DNA from: Sagittula marina | Lineage (GTDB): Bacteria > Pseudomonadota > Alphaproteobacteria > Rhodobacterales > Rhodobacteraceae | NCBI RefSeq assembly: GCF_014196795.1 | Contig: NZ_JACIEJ010000013.1 | Span: 62,001-126,000, forward strand | DNA length: 64,000 nucleotides | Direction: 5' to 3' | Part shown: positions 26,801 to 34,961 of the stretch, one piece after another | How positions within the stretch are numbered: position 1 is the stretch's first letter | How the letters are laid out: each line of letters opens with the position of its first letter | Made by a program: the position numbers and the translations under genes | Notes under the pieces: generated by a model | Database searches by the model: none | What the model was told of the DNA's origin: nothing | What the model saw: the letters and a program-made list of their open reading frames with translations, nothing else

Positions 26801-26986
26801 CTCGACCACTTGCGGGGCCTGTCCCGGATAGTCGGTCAGCACGATCACCTGCACGTCCGACAGATCGGGAATAGCGTCGATCGGCAAATTGCGTAGTGAC
26901 CAGACCCCTGAGGCGATGATAAGGGCCGTGGCAAAGAACACCAGAACAAGGTTGCGGGCGGACCATTCGATGACACGCGCGATCAT
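23837..26986 (-). CDS. cusA: RND heavy-metal efflux pump CusA
   Basis: A 1049-residue HME-RND inner-membrane transporter of full family length, with 12 TM helices, two large periplasmic loops and N-terminal signature NLPIDAIPDLSDVQV. The LNEGTLMYMPTTLPG and MWFMGFNMSVAVAVGFIALAG regions match CusA/SilA/CzcA. Coupled to cusB by a 4-bp overlap. Substrate is probably Cu(I)/Ag(I), given the island and CueR promoter. Confidence 0.94.
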   Translation of the reverse strand: MIARVIEWSARNLVLVFFATALIIASGVWSLRNLPIDAIPDLSDVQVIVLTDYPGQAPQVVEDQVTYPLTSAMLTVPRSRVVRGFSFFGISFVYIIFEDGVDPYWARSRVLEYLNAAAARLPDGVTPALGPDATGVGWVYQYAITGENLSLAELRSLQDWVVRFGASRAEGVSEVASVGGFVKQYSVTVDPVRMRAQGITLSDIGKAISESNMDTGGRTVELSEFEFMVRGRGYLAGTEDIGNITLRSIGGVPINLKDVARIEIVPNERRGIAELNGEGEVASGIVLQRVGANALDVIENAKAELDVVAQSLPDGVDIVPVYDRSDLILSAIETLKTTLLEESLVVAGVTIIFLLHVRSALVAIIMLPVGLLMAFTAMKFLGIGANIMSLGGIAIAIGAMIDAAIVMIENAHKHLERAAPDKPRIQVLIEAASEVGPALFFSLLIITVSFLPIFALEGQEGRMFGPLAYTKTFAMASAAFLSVTLVPALMVVFVRGRIIPEHRNPVNRVLIAVYRPIIGAVLKAKSLTIIVAIAALVITIWPARQLGSEFMPVLNEGTLMYMPTTLPGLSVTKAADLMQTQDRIIKTFPEVLSVFGKAGRALTATDPAPTEMFETIIQLRPEDEWRPGVTIESLRQEMDAALQFPGVSNAWTMPIRARIDMLSTGIRTPVGIKVFGSSLTEMEKVAREVEAVVGTVPGTTSAYAERVIGGYYLDITPDRTALGRYGLSVQDVQEVIGMALGAKAITQTVEGRERYDVAVRYPATLRSDPEAIGREVQVALPGGGTIPLGDVATIERTRGATSIRTENGQLAVYIFVDIVGRDLGGYVAEAQAAVAASVTLPPGYSLGWSGQFEYLERAKQRLATVVPLTLALIFLLLYLNFRRLTETLIVMLSLPFALVGGIWLMWFMGFNMSVAVAVGFIALAGVAAETGVIMLIYLDQALNEARDRAGGRDLTRDELYAAIMVGAVDRVRPKMMTVVAIMAGLMPILWAHGTGSEIMQRIAVPMIGGMVSSTLLTLIVIPAVYAILKVWSLKKAGTAPDLALGQAAE

Positions 26987-28419
26987 TCGACTGCCTCCGG
27001 GGCGGTCAGCGCAGCCAGGGCTGCGTTCAGGTTGCTCTCCGCGTCGATCAGAAAGGTCGAGGTGGTGACGATCCGGTCGCCCTCGGAAATACCTTCGCGG
27101 ACTTCCACCATCCCGGCGGCCTGCCGCCCCAGCACCACATCCTGCGGGGCGAATTTCCCCTCTCCCATATCGCGGATCACCACCCGGCGATCGCCGGTGT
27201 CGATCACCGCCGTTTCCGGCACCTGCACCACGGGCGCACCGTCGCCCGTCGCCAAAGCCACATCAGCGAACATGTTGACAAGCAAGCGACCCTCAGGGTT
27301 GGACAGGTCGACGCGGACGCGTGCCGTCCGGGTCTGCATATCGACCTCAGGGTAGATCTTGTCGATGATGCCGCTGAAGGTCTCGCCCGGTAGGCCTGGG
27401 AAGGTGATCGTCGCAGCGTTTCCATCCGAAAGGCCCGCGAGCGCAGATTCCGGCACGTCCGCCATGATCCAGACAACCGATGTATCGGCAATACGAAACA
27501 GCGTTTCGCCAGCCTCGGACATCATGCCTTCGACGGCCATTCGTTCCAGAACCACGCCCGACCGCGGTGCCATCAGGCTGATTTGCACCGGCGCACGCCT
27601 GTCCGCCGCGATCTTGTCGATCACTGACACGGGAACACCCAAGTTTGCCAGCCTTTGACGGCTGCCTTCCACGCGCCCTTCACCACTTCGCAGGTCCGAA
27701 ACATACTGTGCGGCCGCCGAGACGATATCCGGAGAATAGAGCATCGCCAGCGGTTCGCCCGCTTCAACGATTGATCCGGTCGTTACATCCTCAACTTCTT
27801 CGATGAAAGCATCCGCACGCAATGAAATGACGCTAACTCGACGCTCATCTAGCGCGACGATCCCCGGCGCTCGAACCGTCGTTGCCATGGGCTTGAGCAC
27901 CGCAACTGACGTACGTACGCCGGTGCGCTGTAGTTTGCCGGGCGATACGGTCACCGATCCGGCATCGTTTGCCTCATCGGCAAAAACGGGAAGGTAGTCC
28001 ATGCCCATGGAATCCTGCTTAGGCACCGGAGACGTATCAGGCAGGCCCATCGGATGCCGGTAGTAGAGAACGGTTCGTTCGCCAATTTTCGCCTCTAGGG
28101 GGTTGGGCGCCTCTGGGTCAAACGACACATCTTCGCTTGCCAGCACCGTCAGAAACGCCTTGCCATCGACGGTGTCGGTCGGAACCGCGGACCATTCGGC
28201 AAGACCGTCAGGGTGTCGATAGTAGATAATCGGGCCCATCGCCGATCGGATTTCGGCCGGCATCGCGTCAGCTTCACGTCCCAAAAGTGCTGTGAGCTGC
28301 GTCTGCGCCACATCCGTCAGCATCGCAGGCGTCCAGCGTTTGCCGCCCGCCGCAAGGCCAACCCATCCAGCCGCGCTGCCAACGACGGCGATCAGCACCA
28401 GTTTGCCAAAGGCGCTCAT
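26983..28419 (-). CDS. cusB: CusB-type periplasmic adaptor
   Basis: A 478-residue membrane-fusion protein. N-terminal signal/anchor, two heavy-metal-binding-like repeats (YYRHPDGL and YYRHPMGL, where the classical motif is YxCPMHP), then the hairpin, lipoyl and beta-barrel domains. The Cys of the metal-binding repeats is replaced by Arg, leaving His and Met as possible ligands. Overlaps cusA by 4 bp and the YtkA-like gene by 4 bp. Confidence 0.92.
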   Translation of the reverse strand: MSAFGKLVLIAVVGSAAGWVGLAAGGKRWTPAMLTDVAQTQLTALLGREADAMPAEIRSAMGPIIYYRHPDGLAEWSAVPTDTVDGKAFLTVLASEDVSFDPEAPNPLEAKIGERTVLYYRHPMGLPDTSPVPKQDSMGMDYLPVFADEANDAGSVTVSPGKLQRTGVRTSVAVLKPMATTVRAPGIVALDERRVSVISLRADAFIEEVEDVTTGSIVEAGEPLAMLYSPDIVSAAAQYVSDLRSGEGRVEGSRQRLANLGVPVSVIDKIAADRRAPVQISLMAPRSGVVLERMAVEGMMSEAGETLFRIADTSVVWIMADVPESALAGLSDGNAATITFPGLPGETFSGIIDKIYPEVDMQTRTARVRVDLSNPEGRLLVNMFADVALATGDGAPVVQVPETAVIDTGDRRVVIRDMGEGKFAPQDVVLGRQAAGMVEVREGISEGDRIVTTSTFLIDAESNLNAALAALTAPEAVE

Positions 28420-28814
28420 GGCTGTACCTCGATTACGATCTGTGCCTGAACGGTTTCCATCTCGCCCTGCACCTTGGCCGCAACTGAAAAGCGCCAGTTT
28501 CCGTCCATCGTCAGATCGGCAGAGAAGCGATAGAGACCCGGCTCTTCGCCGGGTAACGCCAAGACCGGTGAAGTCATCGTCTCCATCCCGTCCGGCGCCA
28601 TATCCAGCCTTGTGGCAAAGATGACGGCGCCCTCCACGGGCGCATTGGTGCGGGTATCAATCAGACGAACTTCTAGAACCGCATCGTCTCCGAAGGGATA
28701 AGTCGTCTCGACAAGAACGAGAATGTAATCAGATGCAGCGGCCTGTGCCACCGGCACGGAAAGCTGGGCAGCGACCACGAGGGCAGCAAGGGCGCTGTGA
28801 ATATAACGGGGCAT
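28416..28814 (-). CDS. YtkA/FixH-like periplasmic protein
   Basis: 132 residues: a signal peptide (1-24) and an immunoglobulin-like YtkA domain (LEVRLIDTRTNAPVEGAVIF, GLYRFSADLTMDGNW). Such proteins often accompany CusBA-type pumps and copper ATPases. The start at 28814 (MPRYIHSAL) fits the signal peptide better than the GTG/ATG further upstream. Directly upstream of and coupled to cusB. Confidence 0.78.
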   Translation of the reverse strand: MPRYIHSALAALVVAAQLSVPVAQAAASDYILVLVETTYPFGDDAVLEVRLIDTRTNAPVEGAVIFATRLDMAPDGMETMTSPVLALPGEEPGLYRFSADLTMDGNWRFSVAAKVQGEMETVQAQIVIEVQP

Positions 28815-28923
28815 GATACGCCTGTATTGACGGGCAACGGGAACGCCGACCATCGTATCGACCTGGAACTGGTCTAAACGTTACATCGGCGCGCGGCTGT
28901 TGGTGCGGCAGGCACCAGAACCG

Positions 28924-29253
28924 CTATGCTTTGGGCGGTCTTTGCAATCCGCCGTCTGCCTGTTGCAGAATCGCCGTTGCCTCAGTCCGCACGTACCCGG
29001 CACGTCCGGACCGAGGCAGGTTCACCAGGATCACTCGTTCGAGCTCGGCCACGATCGGGGCCACACGACATTGCGTCGTAGAAATGCAGGCAGCGTCGCA
29101 TTCCGGCATGTCCGGGCAGTCGTTCGGGCAGCAATCGCTCTGCATAGCCATAGCAGGCGCTGGGTCCACACTTGAAATGGACGCAAGATTGATTTGCACC
29201 AGAACAGCGCCAACCAACAGAGCAACCAGAAAAAGGCGCGTTTTGAATAACAT
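28924..29253 (-). CDS. Secreted Cys-rich small protein
   Basis: About 109 residues: a signal peptide (FKTRLFLVALLVGAVLVQ), then a Cys-rich segment (CCPNDCPDMPECDAAC, then CISTTQC) and a basic/Gln-rich tail. The Cys spacing suggests metal binding, probably copper. Not a recognised family. It lies between the copper ATPase and the YtkA/cusBA genes on the same strand and probably shares their transcript. Confidence 0.65.
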   Translation of the reverse strand: MLFKTRLFLVALLVGAVLVQINLASISSVDPAPAMAMQSDCCPNDCPDMPECDAACISTTQCRVAPIVAELERVILVNLPRSGRAGYVRTEATAILQQADGGLQRPPKA

Positions 29254-29346
29254 GCAACATGCTATGCTGAAGTTCTCATAGATCAGCAATACACGTTTTG
29301 CTGAAATAGAAGTGTCGTCCAGCTTCACGCTCAATACGCGGATCGT

Positions 29347-31674
29347 CTAAAGCCTCAATCGCCGTAGTCTGAGCGCGTTCGCGATGACCGAGACCGACGA
29401 GAGGCTCATTGCGGCGGCGGCGAACATGGGCGACATCAACAGCCCGAATACCGGGTAGAGCACGCCCGCAGCCAAGGGCACACCGAGCGTGTTGTAGGCG
29501 AATGCCCAGAACAGGTTCTGGCGTATGTTACGGATCGTCGCCACGGCCAGCGTCCGTGCCTTGACGATACCGTTCAAATCGCCGCGCAAGAGAGTGATGC
29601 CCGCGCTTTCAACCGCCACGTCCGCACCCGTACCCATTGCAAGGCCGACATCCGCTGCAGCGAGGGCAGGCGCGTCGTTGACACCATCGCCGGCCATGGC
29701 GACCTTTTTGCCATTCGCGTGAAGCTCGTCCACCAGTGCCTTTTTGTCTTCCGGGAGAACGCCGGCTCGTACTTCGTCGATGCCAAGACGCTGCGCCACG
29801 GCCCTTGCTGTGCGTTCGTTATCACCCGTAGCCATGATTATCCGCAGGCCCGCCTCGTGCAATTGCTTGATGGCCTCGGCCGTCGTTTCCTTGATCGGGT
29901 CGGCGACGGCGACGATGCCGGACAGTTTTCCTTCTATGGCCACGAACATGGCCGTCTTGCCTTCGCTTCGCAGAACATCTGCTGCCTCCTCTGCTGCGGA
30001 GGTGTCGAGGGACATGTCGCGCATCATCGCGGTGTTACCAAGCGCGACGGCGCGGCCCGAGACGGTTCCGCTCACACCCTTGCCGGTCACGGCTTCGAAG
30101 TTCTCGGCATTGCCGACTTTGATACCTCTCTCTTTCGCGCCTTCGACGATGGCCTCTGCCAGCGGGTGCTCGGAGCCTTTTTCCAAGGCAGCCGCGAGGG
30201 TCAGAATGGTTTCTTCGGACTCGTCGTCCAAAGCGTTCACATCGGTTAGCGTCGGCTTGCCTTCGGTCAGGGTGCCGGTCTTATCGACGATCAGCGTATC
30301 GACCTTGGCCATGCGTTCCAGCGCTTCGGCGTCCTTGATCAGGACACCCGCCTGCGCACCGCGACCTGCGGCCGTCGTGATCGAAATCGGGGTCGCCAGA
30401 CCCAGAGCACAGGGGCAGGCGATGATCAGCACTGACACCGCCGAGGCGATAGCAAAGACGAGTGCCGGTTCGGGCCCGAAGCCGAGCCAAGCGGCGAAGG
30501 AAAGGATGGCGACCACGACAACGGTCGGCACGAAATAGGAAGAAACCTGGTCCGCGAGCCCCTGGATCGGTGCACGGGATCGCCGCGCGTTCGAGACCAT
30601 CTCGACGATCTGGCTCAGCATCGTGTCGGCACCTACACGGGCGGCTTCTATGACAAGGGAGCCGTTCTTATTGATTGTGCCGCCGGTGACCGTATCGCCC
30701 GGACCTTTTTCGACCGGCAACGGCTCGCCGGTTATCATGCTCTCGTTGATGGATGACGTTCCGTCAACAACCTTGGCGTCAACGGGGACCGCATCACCTG
30801 GGCGAACCCTCAGGCGATCTCCCTCAACGATGTTTTCCAGCGGTGCGTCGTATTCCGTACCGTCGGGCAGAATGCGTCGCGCGGTTTTCGGGGCCAGATC
30901 GAGCAGCGCCCGGATGGCATCGCCGGTCCGTTCCCGCGCCCGCAATTCCAGTACTTGCCCGACGAAAATCAGAGTGATGATGACGACGGCAGCTTCAAAA
31001 TAGGTGCCGACACCCGCGCCCATTCGGTACTCGTCCGGAAACACACCAGGAAGGAACGTGGCGACCAGCGAATAGAGATATGCCGCGCCGACACCAATCG
31101 CGATCAGCGTCCACATGTTGGGTGAGCGGTTCACGATCGACGCCCAACCCCGCACGAAAAACGGCTTCGCCGCCCACAGCACGATCGGCGTCGCCAACAC
31201 AAACTCGATGTATGTCGCCAGCCGATGTCCGATCCAGTCCCGGACCGGCAAACCGACCAGCTCTCCCATAGTCAGGATAACCAGAGGAACGGCCGCGGCG
31301 GCACTGATCCACATTCGGCGGGTAAAGTCGGTCAGTTCTTCGCTGGGTTCATCCGACGGCACCATCGGTTCAAGCGCCATGCCGCAGATCGGACAGGCGC
31401 CGGGCTCGTCACGAACTATCTCGGGGTGCATTGGGCAGGTGTACTGAGTCCCGGCTTTCGGGGTCATGCTGTGATCCGATGCCGTACCTGAGGCATAGTA
31501 GATCGGATCGGCCTCGAACCTGGTCTGGCACTTATCGGAGCAGAAGTAGAAGGTTTCACCGTCATAATCCGCCTGACGGGCCTCCGGAGACATAGTGACG
31601 GACATGCCGCAAACTGGATCCTTGGCCTGATCGGATGACCGCTCTCGCGGGTGCGGTTCTGTTACCTGTATCAT
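29347..31674 (-). CDS. Copper P1B-type ATPase with YHS and metal-binding domains
   Basis: 775 residues. An N-terminal YHS domain (DPVCGM, YFCSDKC) and a heavy-metal-binding domain (YTCPMHP, ACPICGM) replace the usual HMA domains. The core has ACPCALGLATP, DKTGT, GDGVND and the TM7/TM8 motifs AYN and MSLSS of Cu(I)-ATPases. It is distinct from CopA at 12732, so the island carries two copper ATPases, perhaps one for efflux and one for cuproprotein supply. First gene behind CueR promoter 5. Confidence 0.94.
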   Translation of the reverse strand: MIQVTEPHPRERSSDQAKDPVCGMSVTMSPEARQADYDGETFYFCSDKCQTRFEADPIYYASGTASDHSMTPKAGTQYTCPMHPEIVRDEPGACPICGMALEPMVPSDEPSEELTDFTRRMWISAAAAVPLVILTMGELVGLPVRDWIGHRLATYIEFVLATPIVLWAAKPFFVRGWASIVNRSPNMWTLIAIGVGAAYLYSLVATFLPGVFPDEYRMGAGVGTYFEAAVVIITLIFVGQVLELRARERTGDAIRALLDLAPKTARRILPDGTEYDAPLENIVEGDRLRVRPGDAVPVDAKVVDGTSSINESMITGEPLPVEKGPGDTVTGGTINKNGSLVIEAARVGADTMLSQIVEMVSNARRSRAPIQGLADQVSSYFVPTVVVVAILSFAAWLGFGPEPALVFAIASAVSVLIIACPCALGLATPISITTAAGRGAQAGVLIKDAEALERMAKVDTLIVDKTGTLTEGKPTLTDVNALDDESEETILTLAAALEKGSEHPLAEAIVEGAKERGIKVGNAENFEAVTGKGVSGTVSGRAVALGNTAMMRDMSLDTSAAEEAADVLRSEGKTAMFVAIEGKLSGIVAVADPIKETTAEAIKQLHEAGLRIIMATGDNERTARAVAQRLGIDEVRAGVLPEDKKALVDELHANGKKVAMAGDGVNDAPALAAADVGLAMGTGADVAVESAGITLLRGDLNGIVKARTLAVATIRNIRQNLFWAFAYNTLGVPLAAGVLYPVFGLLMSPMFAAAAMSLSSVSVIANALRLRRLRL

Positions 31675-31705
31675 GCTCTAGCCCTCCAAAATGATGCCAA
31701 CTCCC

Positions 31706-31736
31706 AAGATGGGGCTTCCAGCAACTGGAAGGTCAA
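31706..31736 (-). promoter_or_regulatory. CueR-type copper promoter 5
   Basis: On the minus strand: TTGACC (31736-31731), a 19-bp spacer with the perfect dyad TTCCAGTTGCTGGAA, and CATCTT (31711-31706). It drives the YHS copper ATPase and probably the Cys-rich, YtkA, cusB and cusA genes behind it. It marks the right edge of the copper island. Confidence 0.87.
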
Positions 31737-31824
31737 GCTTGGATTGCTGATTAGCGAAGGAAAGCTGATTGATACTACCAATATATTACATAAACTTCAT
31801 TATGCGTCTTTATACTTCGTGTTG

Positions 31825-31840
31825 CGATAGTATATTATCG
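31825..31840 (+). promoter_or_regulatory. Transfer-region palindrome, copy 1
   Basis: CGATAGTATATTATCG, symmetric at 14 of 16 bases, 37 bp upstream of the secreted protein at 31878. A near-exact copy in inverted orientation lies at 33856 and a partial one at 62144. A TATGTA/TATGCT -10 candidate follows directly. Likely operator of a shared transfer regulator. Confidence 0.6.
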
Positions 31841-31877
31841 TATGTATGCTGGACTCCGGTCATGGAGGTTCCTCAGA

Positions 31878-32573
31878 ATGCGCCATTTACTCAAAAAACT
31901 CCTCGCCTCGGTCGCAGTCGCTTTGACCGTGACAGGTTCTTCGCTGCCAATACCCGCCCGTGCGCAGACATACCCGATCGATTGCGCAATCCTCCTGTGC
32001 CTGTCTGGCGGCTGGCCTGCTTCCGTCCCTTGCGCCCGAGCCCGCGCCGAATTTATCCGGCGGATTACACCTTGGCCGGTCGAACCACCGCTGCAAATCT
32101 GGCGCTGTCCCATGGGCGCCTCCTACGAGAACGATCGGTTACAAAACAACGCTGGCCGCATCTTTGAAGCCTTGTACCGAACCGACAGCCGTCGACCGCT
32201 TCAATCCTTGCCAGTAGATAATCTCGTTCCCACCGACCTCGCCCTGCGGCTCGTTCAGGACCGCGCGGACATCGATATCAGCGGGCCAGAGTTCAATTTC
32301 GTGCGGTCCATCCGCGTCTTCGATGTACGGTATGCACGACAGCACGAGTCCGGGCGCGATGGGGACTGTAACCGAAGCGCGACCGTGGTCCTCGGCACTT
32401 ACGGGACCCAAGGTGACTTCGCTTGGCAAAGGTCTTCCGTCACTGCCCTTCCTTCGGCTCACGAAGGTCTTGAACGCTGGGGCGAGCATTGTCCTGGCAT
32501 TTATCACCGATCCGTCTTCGTCGATTGGCGTGACTATGAGGGCAACTACGGGTTCGAGCAGGTGAACTACTGA
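31878..32573 (+). CDS. Secreted hypothetical protein of transfer region
   Basis: 231 residues with a signal peptide (LLKKLLASVAVALTVTGSSL, cleavage after ARAQ). The mature protein has several cysteines (IDCAILLC, VPCARAR, WRCPMG, GDCNRS, EHCPG) that could form disulfides, and an aromatic C-terminus. No named family is recognised. ATG at 31878 has GGAGG at 31864. It sits behind palindrome copy 1, so it is probably coregulated with transfer genes. Confidence 0.72.
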   Translation: MRHLLKKLLASVAVALTVTGSSLPIPARAQTYPIDCAILLCLSGGWPASVPCARARAEFIRRITPWPVEPPLQIWRCPMGASYENDRLQNNAGRIFEALYRTDSRRPLQSLPVDNLVPTDLALRLVQDRADIDISGPEFNFVRSIRVFDVRYARQHESGRDGDCNRSATVVLGTYGTQGDFAWQRSSVTALPSAHEGLERWGEHCPGIYHRSVFVDWRDYEGNYGFEQVNY

Positions 32574-32693
32574 CCTGCCGTCTCGTAGATTTGTCTCGGA
32601 AGACGGCTTCTTTGGGGTGTACGACCGCACCGCATACGCGTCGCGGTCCACATGCTGTTTGGCGTTTCGGCAAAAACCGCGGGTTCGCTCTGT

Positions 32694-32921
32694 TCACCCG
32701 TCGTCGCTTCTTCCGATCCTCGTCAGCGCGTCGAAGTCGATTTCTTGCTTCTGTTCGTCACTTATATCCGGCCAGGTTTCCGATACCGGCTGGGGCCCTT
32801 GGACGTCCCACATCACCGCATGTGAGCCTGTACTCCAGCGATAAACCCAACCAACAACACTGCACCCATCGGTCCCGATCAGATTGGCGATCGCGACGCC
32901 CTCACCCCTATCATCGTTCAC
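32694..32921 (-). CDS. Small acidic hypothetical protein
   Basis: 75 residues from a GTG at 32921. It begins with a Gly-rich stretch (VVGWVYRWSTGSHAVMWDV) and has an acidic C-terminus (SDEQKQEIDFDALTRIG). No family is recognised. It is kept because the composition looks protein-like and the upstream frame ends in an overlapping GTGA; a start or RBS is not strong. It faces the gene at 31878. Confidence 0.42.
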   Translation of the reverse strand: MNDDRGEGVAIANLIGTDGCSVVGWVYRWSTGSHAVMWDVQGPQPVSETWPDISDEQKQEIDFDALTRIGRSDDG

Positions 32922-33090
32922 TGTTTACTGACTTCCTGCACTGTGGCGCTGCGAATTGCGGCGTGGGGTTGCAGAGCGTTCACTACGACCGCGCGCCGGG
33001 CTTCTTTGATGTTGGCTAACTGGTCCTCGATGAGGGAATGATCATCGGACCGGGAAAATGGGTTCCCGTGTTCTCAACAATTCATTTGGT

Positions 33091-33348
33091 TCAAATCCTG
33101 TGGTCGGGCTCCGTGGCGGCTTCGACAATCGACAGGACTTCATCTTTGTCAAAGCCAATGACCCTCGCCAGAACTGTAAACTCCACGACGTCGATACGAC
33201 GCTCGCCACTTTCGAGACGTGCGACAAATGACTGGTGGCGTTTGAGCTTCGCCGCCAACTGCTGCTGGCTGAGACCCGCATTTTGACGTGCTTCAACCAA
33301 CGCACGGACGAGCGCCAACTGGCCATTTGTTCTGATTGTCTTTGCCAC
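33091..33348 (-). CDS. XRE-family HTH regulator
   Basis: An 85-residue protein that is mostly one Cro/C1-type HTH (residues 14-70; LSQQQLAAKLKRHQSFVARLESGERRI split around the recognition helix). GTG start at 33348. A CGTCAC...GTGACG palindrome lies just upstream, suggesting autorepression. It is a candidate regulator of the transfer genes on both sides, although its own palindrome differs from the CGATAGTATATTATCG element. Confidence 0.85.
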   Translation of the reverse strand: MAKTIRTNGQLALVRALVEARQNAGLSQQQLAAKLKRHQSFVARLESGERRIDVVEFTVLARVIGFDKDEVLSIVEAATEPDHRI

Positions 33349-33349
33349 G

Positions 33350-33370
33350 CGTCACATACCTTTTGTGACG
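33350..33370 (-). promoter_or_regulatory. Palindrome over XRE gene start
   Basis: CGTCAC, 9-nt spacer, GTGACG directly upstream of the GTG start. It overlaps the likely ribosome-binding region (AAAGG), so binding could block both transcription and translation. Probable autoregulatory operator of the XRE gene. Confidence 0.55.
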
Positions 33371-33472
33371 TCGCTAGCGGATGAAATCTGTTATCTAAAA
33401 AGTAGATATATGAGGGTGTTATCGGCGTCTGGTTTCCATGGGCTGCAAGTCTGATGCTCCCGAGGTTGCCCA

Positions 33473-33793
33473 TCAATCCCCTACCAATTGCAGAAATCGG
33501 CCATAGTCCTCGCTGACTTCGCGCGCTTCCTCGAAGGCGCGGGCGCGCTCGCTGTCGAGGCAACGGAAGTAGCTCTGGATATCCTGGATGTAATCTTCGA
33601 AGTCGCCACGGATGATGTCCGAATAGTCCCGCGCTGCCTGCGAATCGCTTGGCATGAAAGGACGGGCCGGGGCGAAGCAGGATTCCGCCAAAACTGGTCC
33701 GGGAACGCAGATCAGAAGGACCATAGCTTGCAATGGGAGCAGGCCTGTCAACCTTGGGTTTCTCAAACCTGTTATCTCCTTGATCGCGGACAC
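33473..33793 (-). CDS. Secreted hypothetical protein
   Basis: 106 residues with an N-terminal hydrophobic signal (LLPLQAMVLLICVPGPVLA) and a helical acidic mature part (SDIIRGDFEDYIQDIQSYF, CLDSERARAFEEAREV) with two cysteines. GTG at 33793; an internal ATG at about 33724 is possible. Divergent from the T4SS operon, sharing the control region with palindrome copy 2. Function unknown; probably part of the transfer regulon. Confidence 0.6.
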   Translation of the reverse strand: MSAIKEITGLRNPRLTGLLPLQAMVLLICVPGPVLAESCFAPARPFMPSDSQAARDYSDIIRGDFEDYIQDIQSYFRCLDSERARAFEEAREVSEDYGRFLQLVGD

Positions 33794-33855
33794 TGGCCGT
33801 GACTAGTGTTTGCGTAACCAAACTACAGCTAAAGCACGATATTACATCTTGCGGT

Positions 33856-33871
33856 TGATAATATACTATCG
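33856..33871 (+). promoter_or_regulatory. Transfer-region palindrome, copy 2
   Basis: TGATAATATACTATCG, identical at 15 of 16 bases to the reverse complement of the 31825 copy. It lies between the divergent genes at 33793 (minus) and 33923 (plus). TTGCGG at 33849-33854, 17 bp, TAACTC forms a plausible promoter for the virB operon with the palindrome filling the spacer, a repressor-style arrangement. Confidence 0.62.
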
Positions 33872-33922
33872 TAACTCTGGGCTTCAAGTAGGAATGCCTG
33901 GGGTCGCGCCATTGGAGAAAGC

Positions 33923-34303
33923 GTGAGCCGGGCCATGAACTGGGACATCGAAGCACCAAATGTGGTTACGGAAGCCAGGTTCCGCGAACTCGTGGAAAGC
34001 GGCTATAGCGCAGAAATCCTGTGCCAAGAGTCGGCACACAAGAAAGGCCCCAGCTATTACGGGGTCTGGATCATGCGTGTTGTCTCTGATGACGGGGTGG
34101 AAAAGCTCCTCGTCACCGCCCGCACGCGGACGACCTACAACGATATCAAGATCCGCGAGTTCAAGACGATCTCCGGCGTGGTGTCTTTCTTTATTGGCCT
34201 TGGCTTTGCACATGTCGACCTGCCGCTTGAGGCGGGGACAAGCCGTACGCATAAACTCGCCCCGCCAGACAAAGCGCCATCAGACAAGGTCGCTGGCAGC
34301 TAA
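33923..34303 (+). CDS. Hypothetical first gene of the T4SS operon
   Basis: 126 residues, no signal peptide; beta-rich middle ([24 protein letters not shown]) and a polar tail. GTG start with GGAG 6-9 bp upstream; an ATG at 33935 is an alternative. No family is recognised. It precedes the transglycosylase gene, overlapping it if that gene starts early, so it belongs to the transfer operon. Confidence 0.65.
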   Translation: MSRAMNWDIEAPNVVTEARFRELVESGYSAEILCQESAHKKGPSYYGVWIMRVVSDDGVEKLLVTARTRTTYNDIKIREFKTISGVVSFFIGLGFAHVDLPLEAGTSRTHKLAPPDKAPSDKVAGS

Positions 34304-34961
34304 CCTCGTCTGTCTCTGGCTGGTCGCAGCACCTGCCTCAGCGCAAATGGTCCTGGTCATGGAGAGCGACGGCTCCCTGACGCCTTCCCAATCCCAAAAT
34401 AGCTTCGCGCGCAATTACAATGACGGGATTGGTCAGGGTTCGGCCTCCGATGGGATCGCGATCTTCGGCGAGGTAGAGGCCGAGCAAGAGGGCGTCCAAG
34501 TCGCGGTCCTTGCCCGCCCGACCCCCCTGCCCCACGCCGATGTCCTCTCCGGGATTCAGACCACGGCCCTGCGTTATGCCAGCCACCCCGGCCTAAGGCG
34601 CGCGGAGCTTTCCGTCACGGGCTGGCTGAGCATCTACCGCGCCAATATCGAAGTGGAGAGCGGCTATCGGCAGGATGCGATCTCACATGCGGGCGCCATT
34701 GGCCTTGGTCAGCTGATGCCCGACACCGCGCGCGACCTCGGCGTTGACCCGCGTGACCCCCAACAGAACCTCGACGGCTCTGCACGCTACCTCGCGATGA
34801 TGCTGGAGCGCTTCGGCGATCCGCATCTGGCGCTGGCGGCCTACAACGCGGGGCCGGACGCCGTGCGCCAACACGGTGGCATTCCCCCTTACCGAGAAAC
34901 CCAGAACCACGTGGCCCGCGTCATGGCTGTCGTGGCCCGATTGGAAGGATCAAATTCGTGA
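34212..34961 (+). CDS. virB1: Lytic transglycosylase, VirB1-like
   Basis: A periplasmic peptidoglycan-cleaving enzyme for T4SS assembly. The SLT domain is at the C-terminal half: catalytic Glu in [15 protein letters not shown], then [10 protein letters not shown] and [11 protein letters not shown] signal-like hydrophobic stretch ([14 protein letters not shown]) precedes it. The start is uncertain: ATG 34212 or TTG 34227 both overlap the previous gene in another frame. The stop overlaps virB2. Confidence 0.85.
   Translation: MSTCRLRRGQAVRINSPRQTKRHQTRSLAANLVCLWLVAAPASAQMVLVMESDGSLTPSQSQNSFARNYNDGIGQGSASDGIAIFGEVEAEQEGVQVAVLARPTPLPHADVLSGIQTTALRYASHPGLRRAELSVTGWLSIYRANIEVESGYRQDAISHAGAIGLGQLMPDTARDLGVDPRDPQQNLDGSARYLAMMLERFGDPHLALAAYNAGPDAVRQHGGIPPYRETQNHVARVMAVVARLEGSNS

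Noticed and set aside
32139-32651. A 170-codon minus-strand frame opposite the secreted protein at 31878
   Set aside because: The plus-strand gene has a signal peptide, a Shine-Dalgarno and a regulated promoter; the antisense frame has none of these.
32925-33070. Open minus-strand frame ending ...ATVQEVSKQ just before the small gene at 32921
   Set aside because: Reads like protein but has no usable start codon; a stop lies close upstream and it is too short to support as a gene or pseudogene.
33960-34211. Upstream extension of the VirB1 transglycosylase frame
   Set aside because: It overlaps most of the gene at 33923 in another frame and would place an Arg/Lys/Ser-rich segment before the signal peptide.
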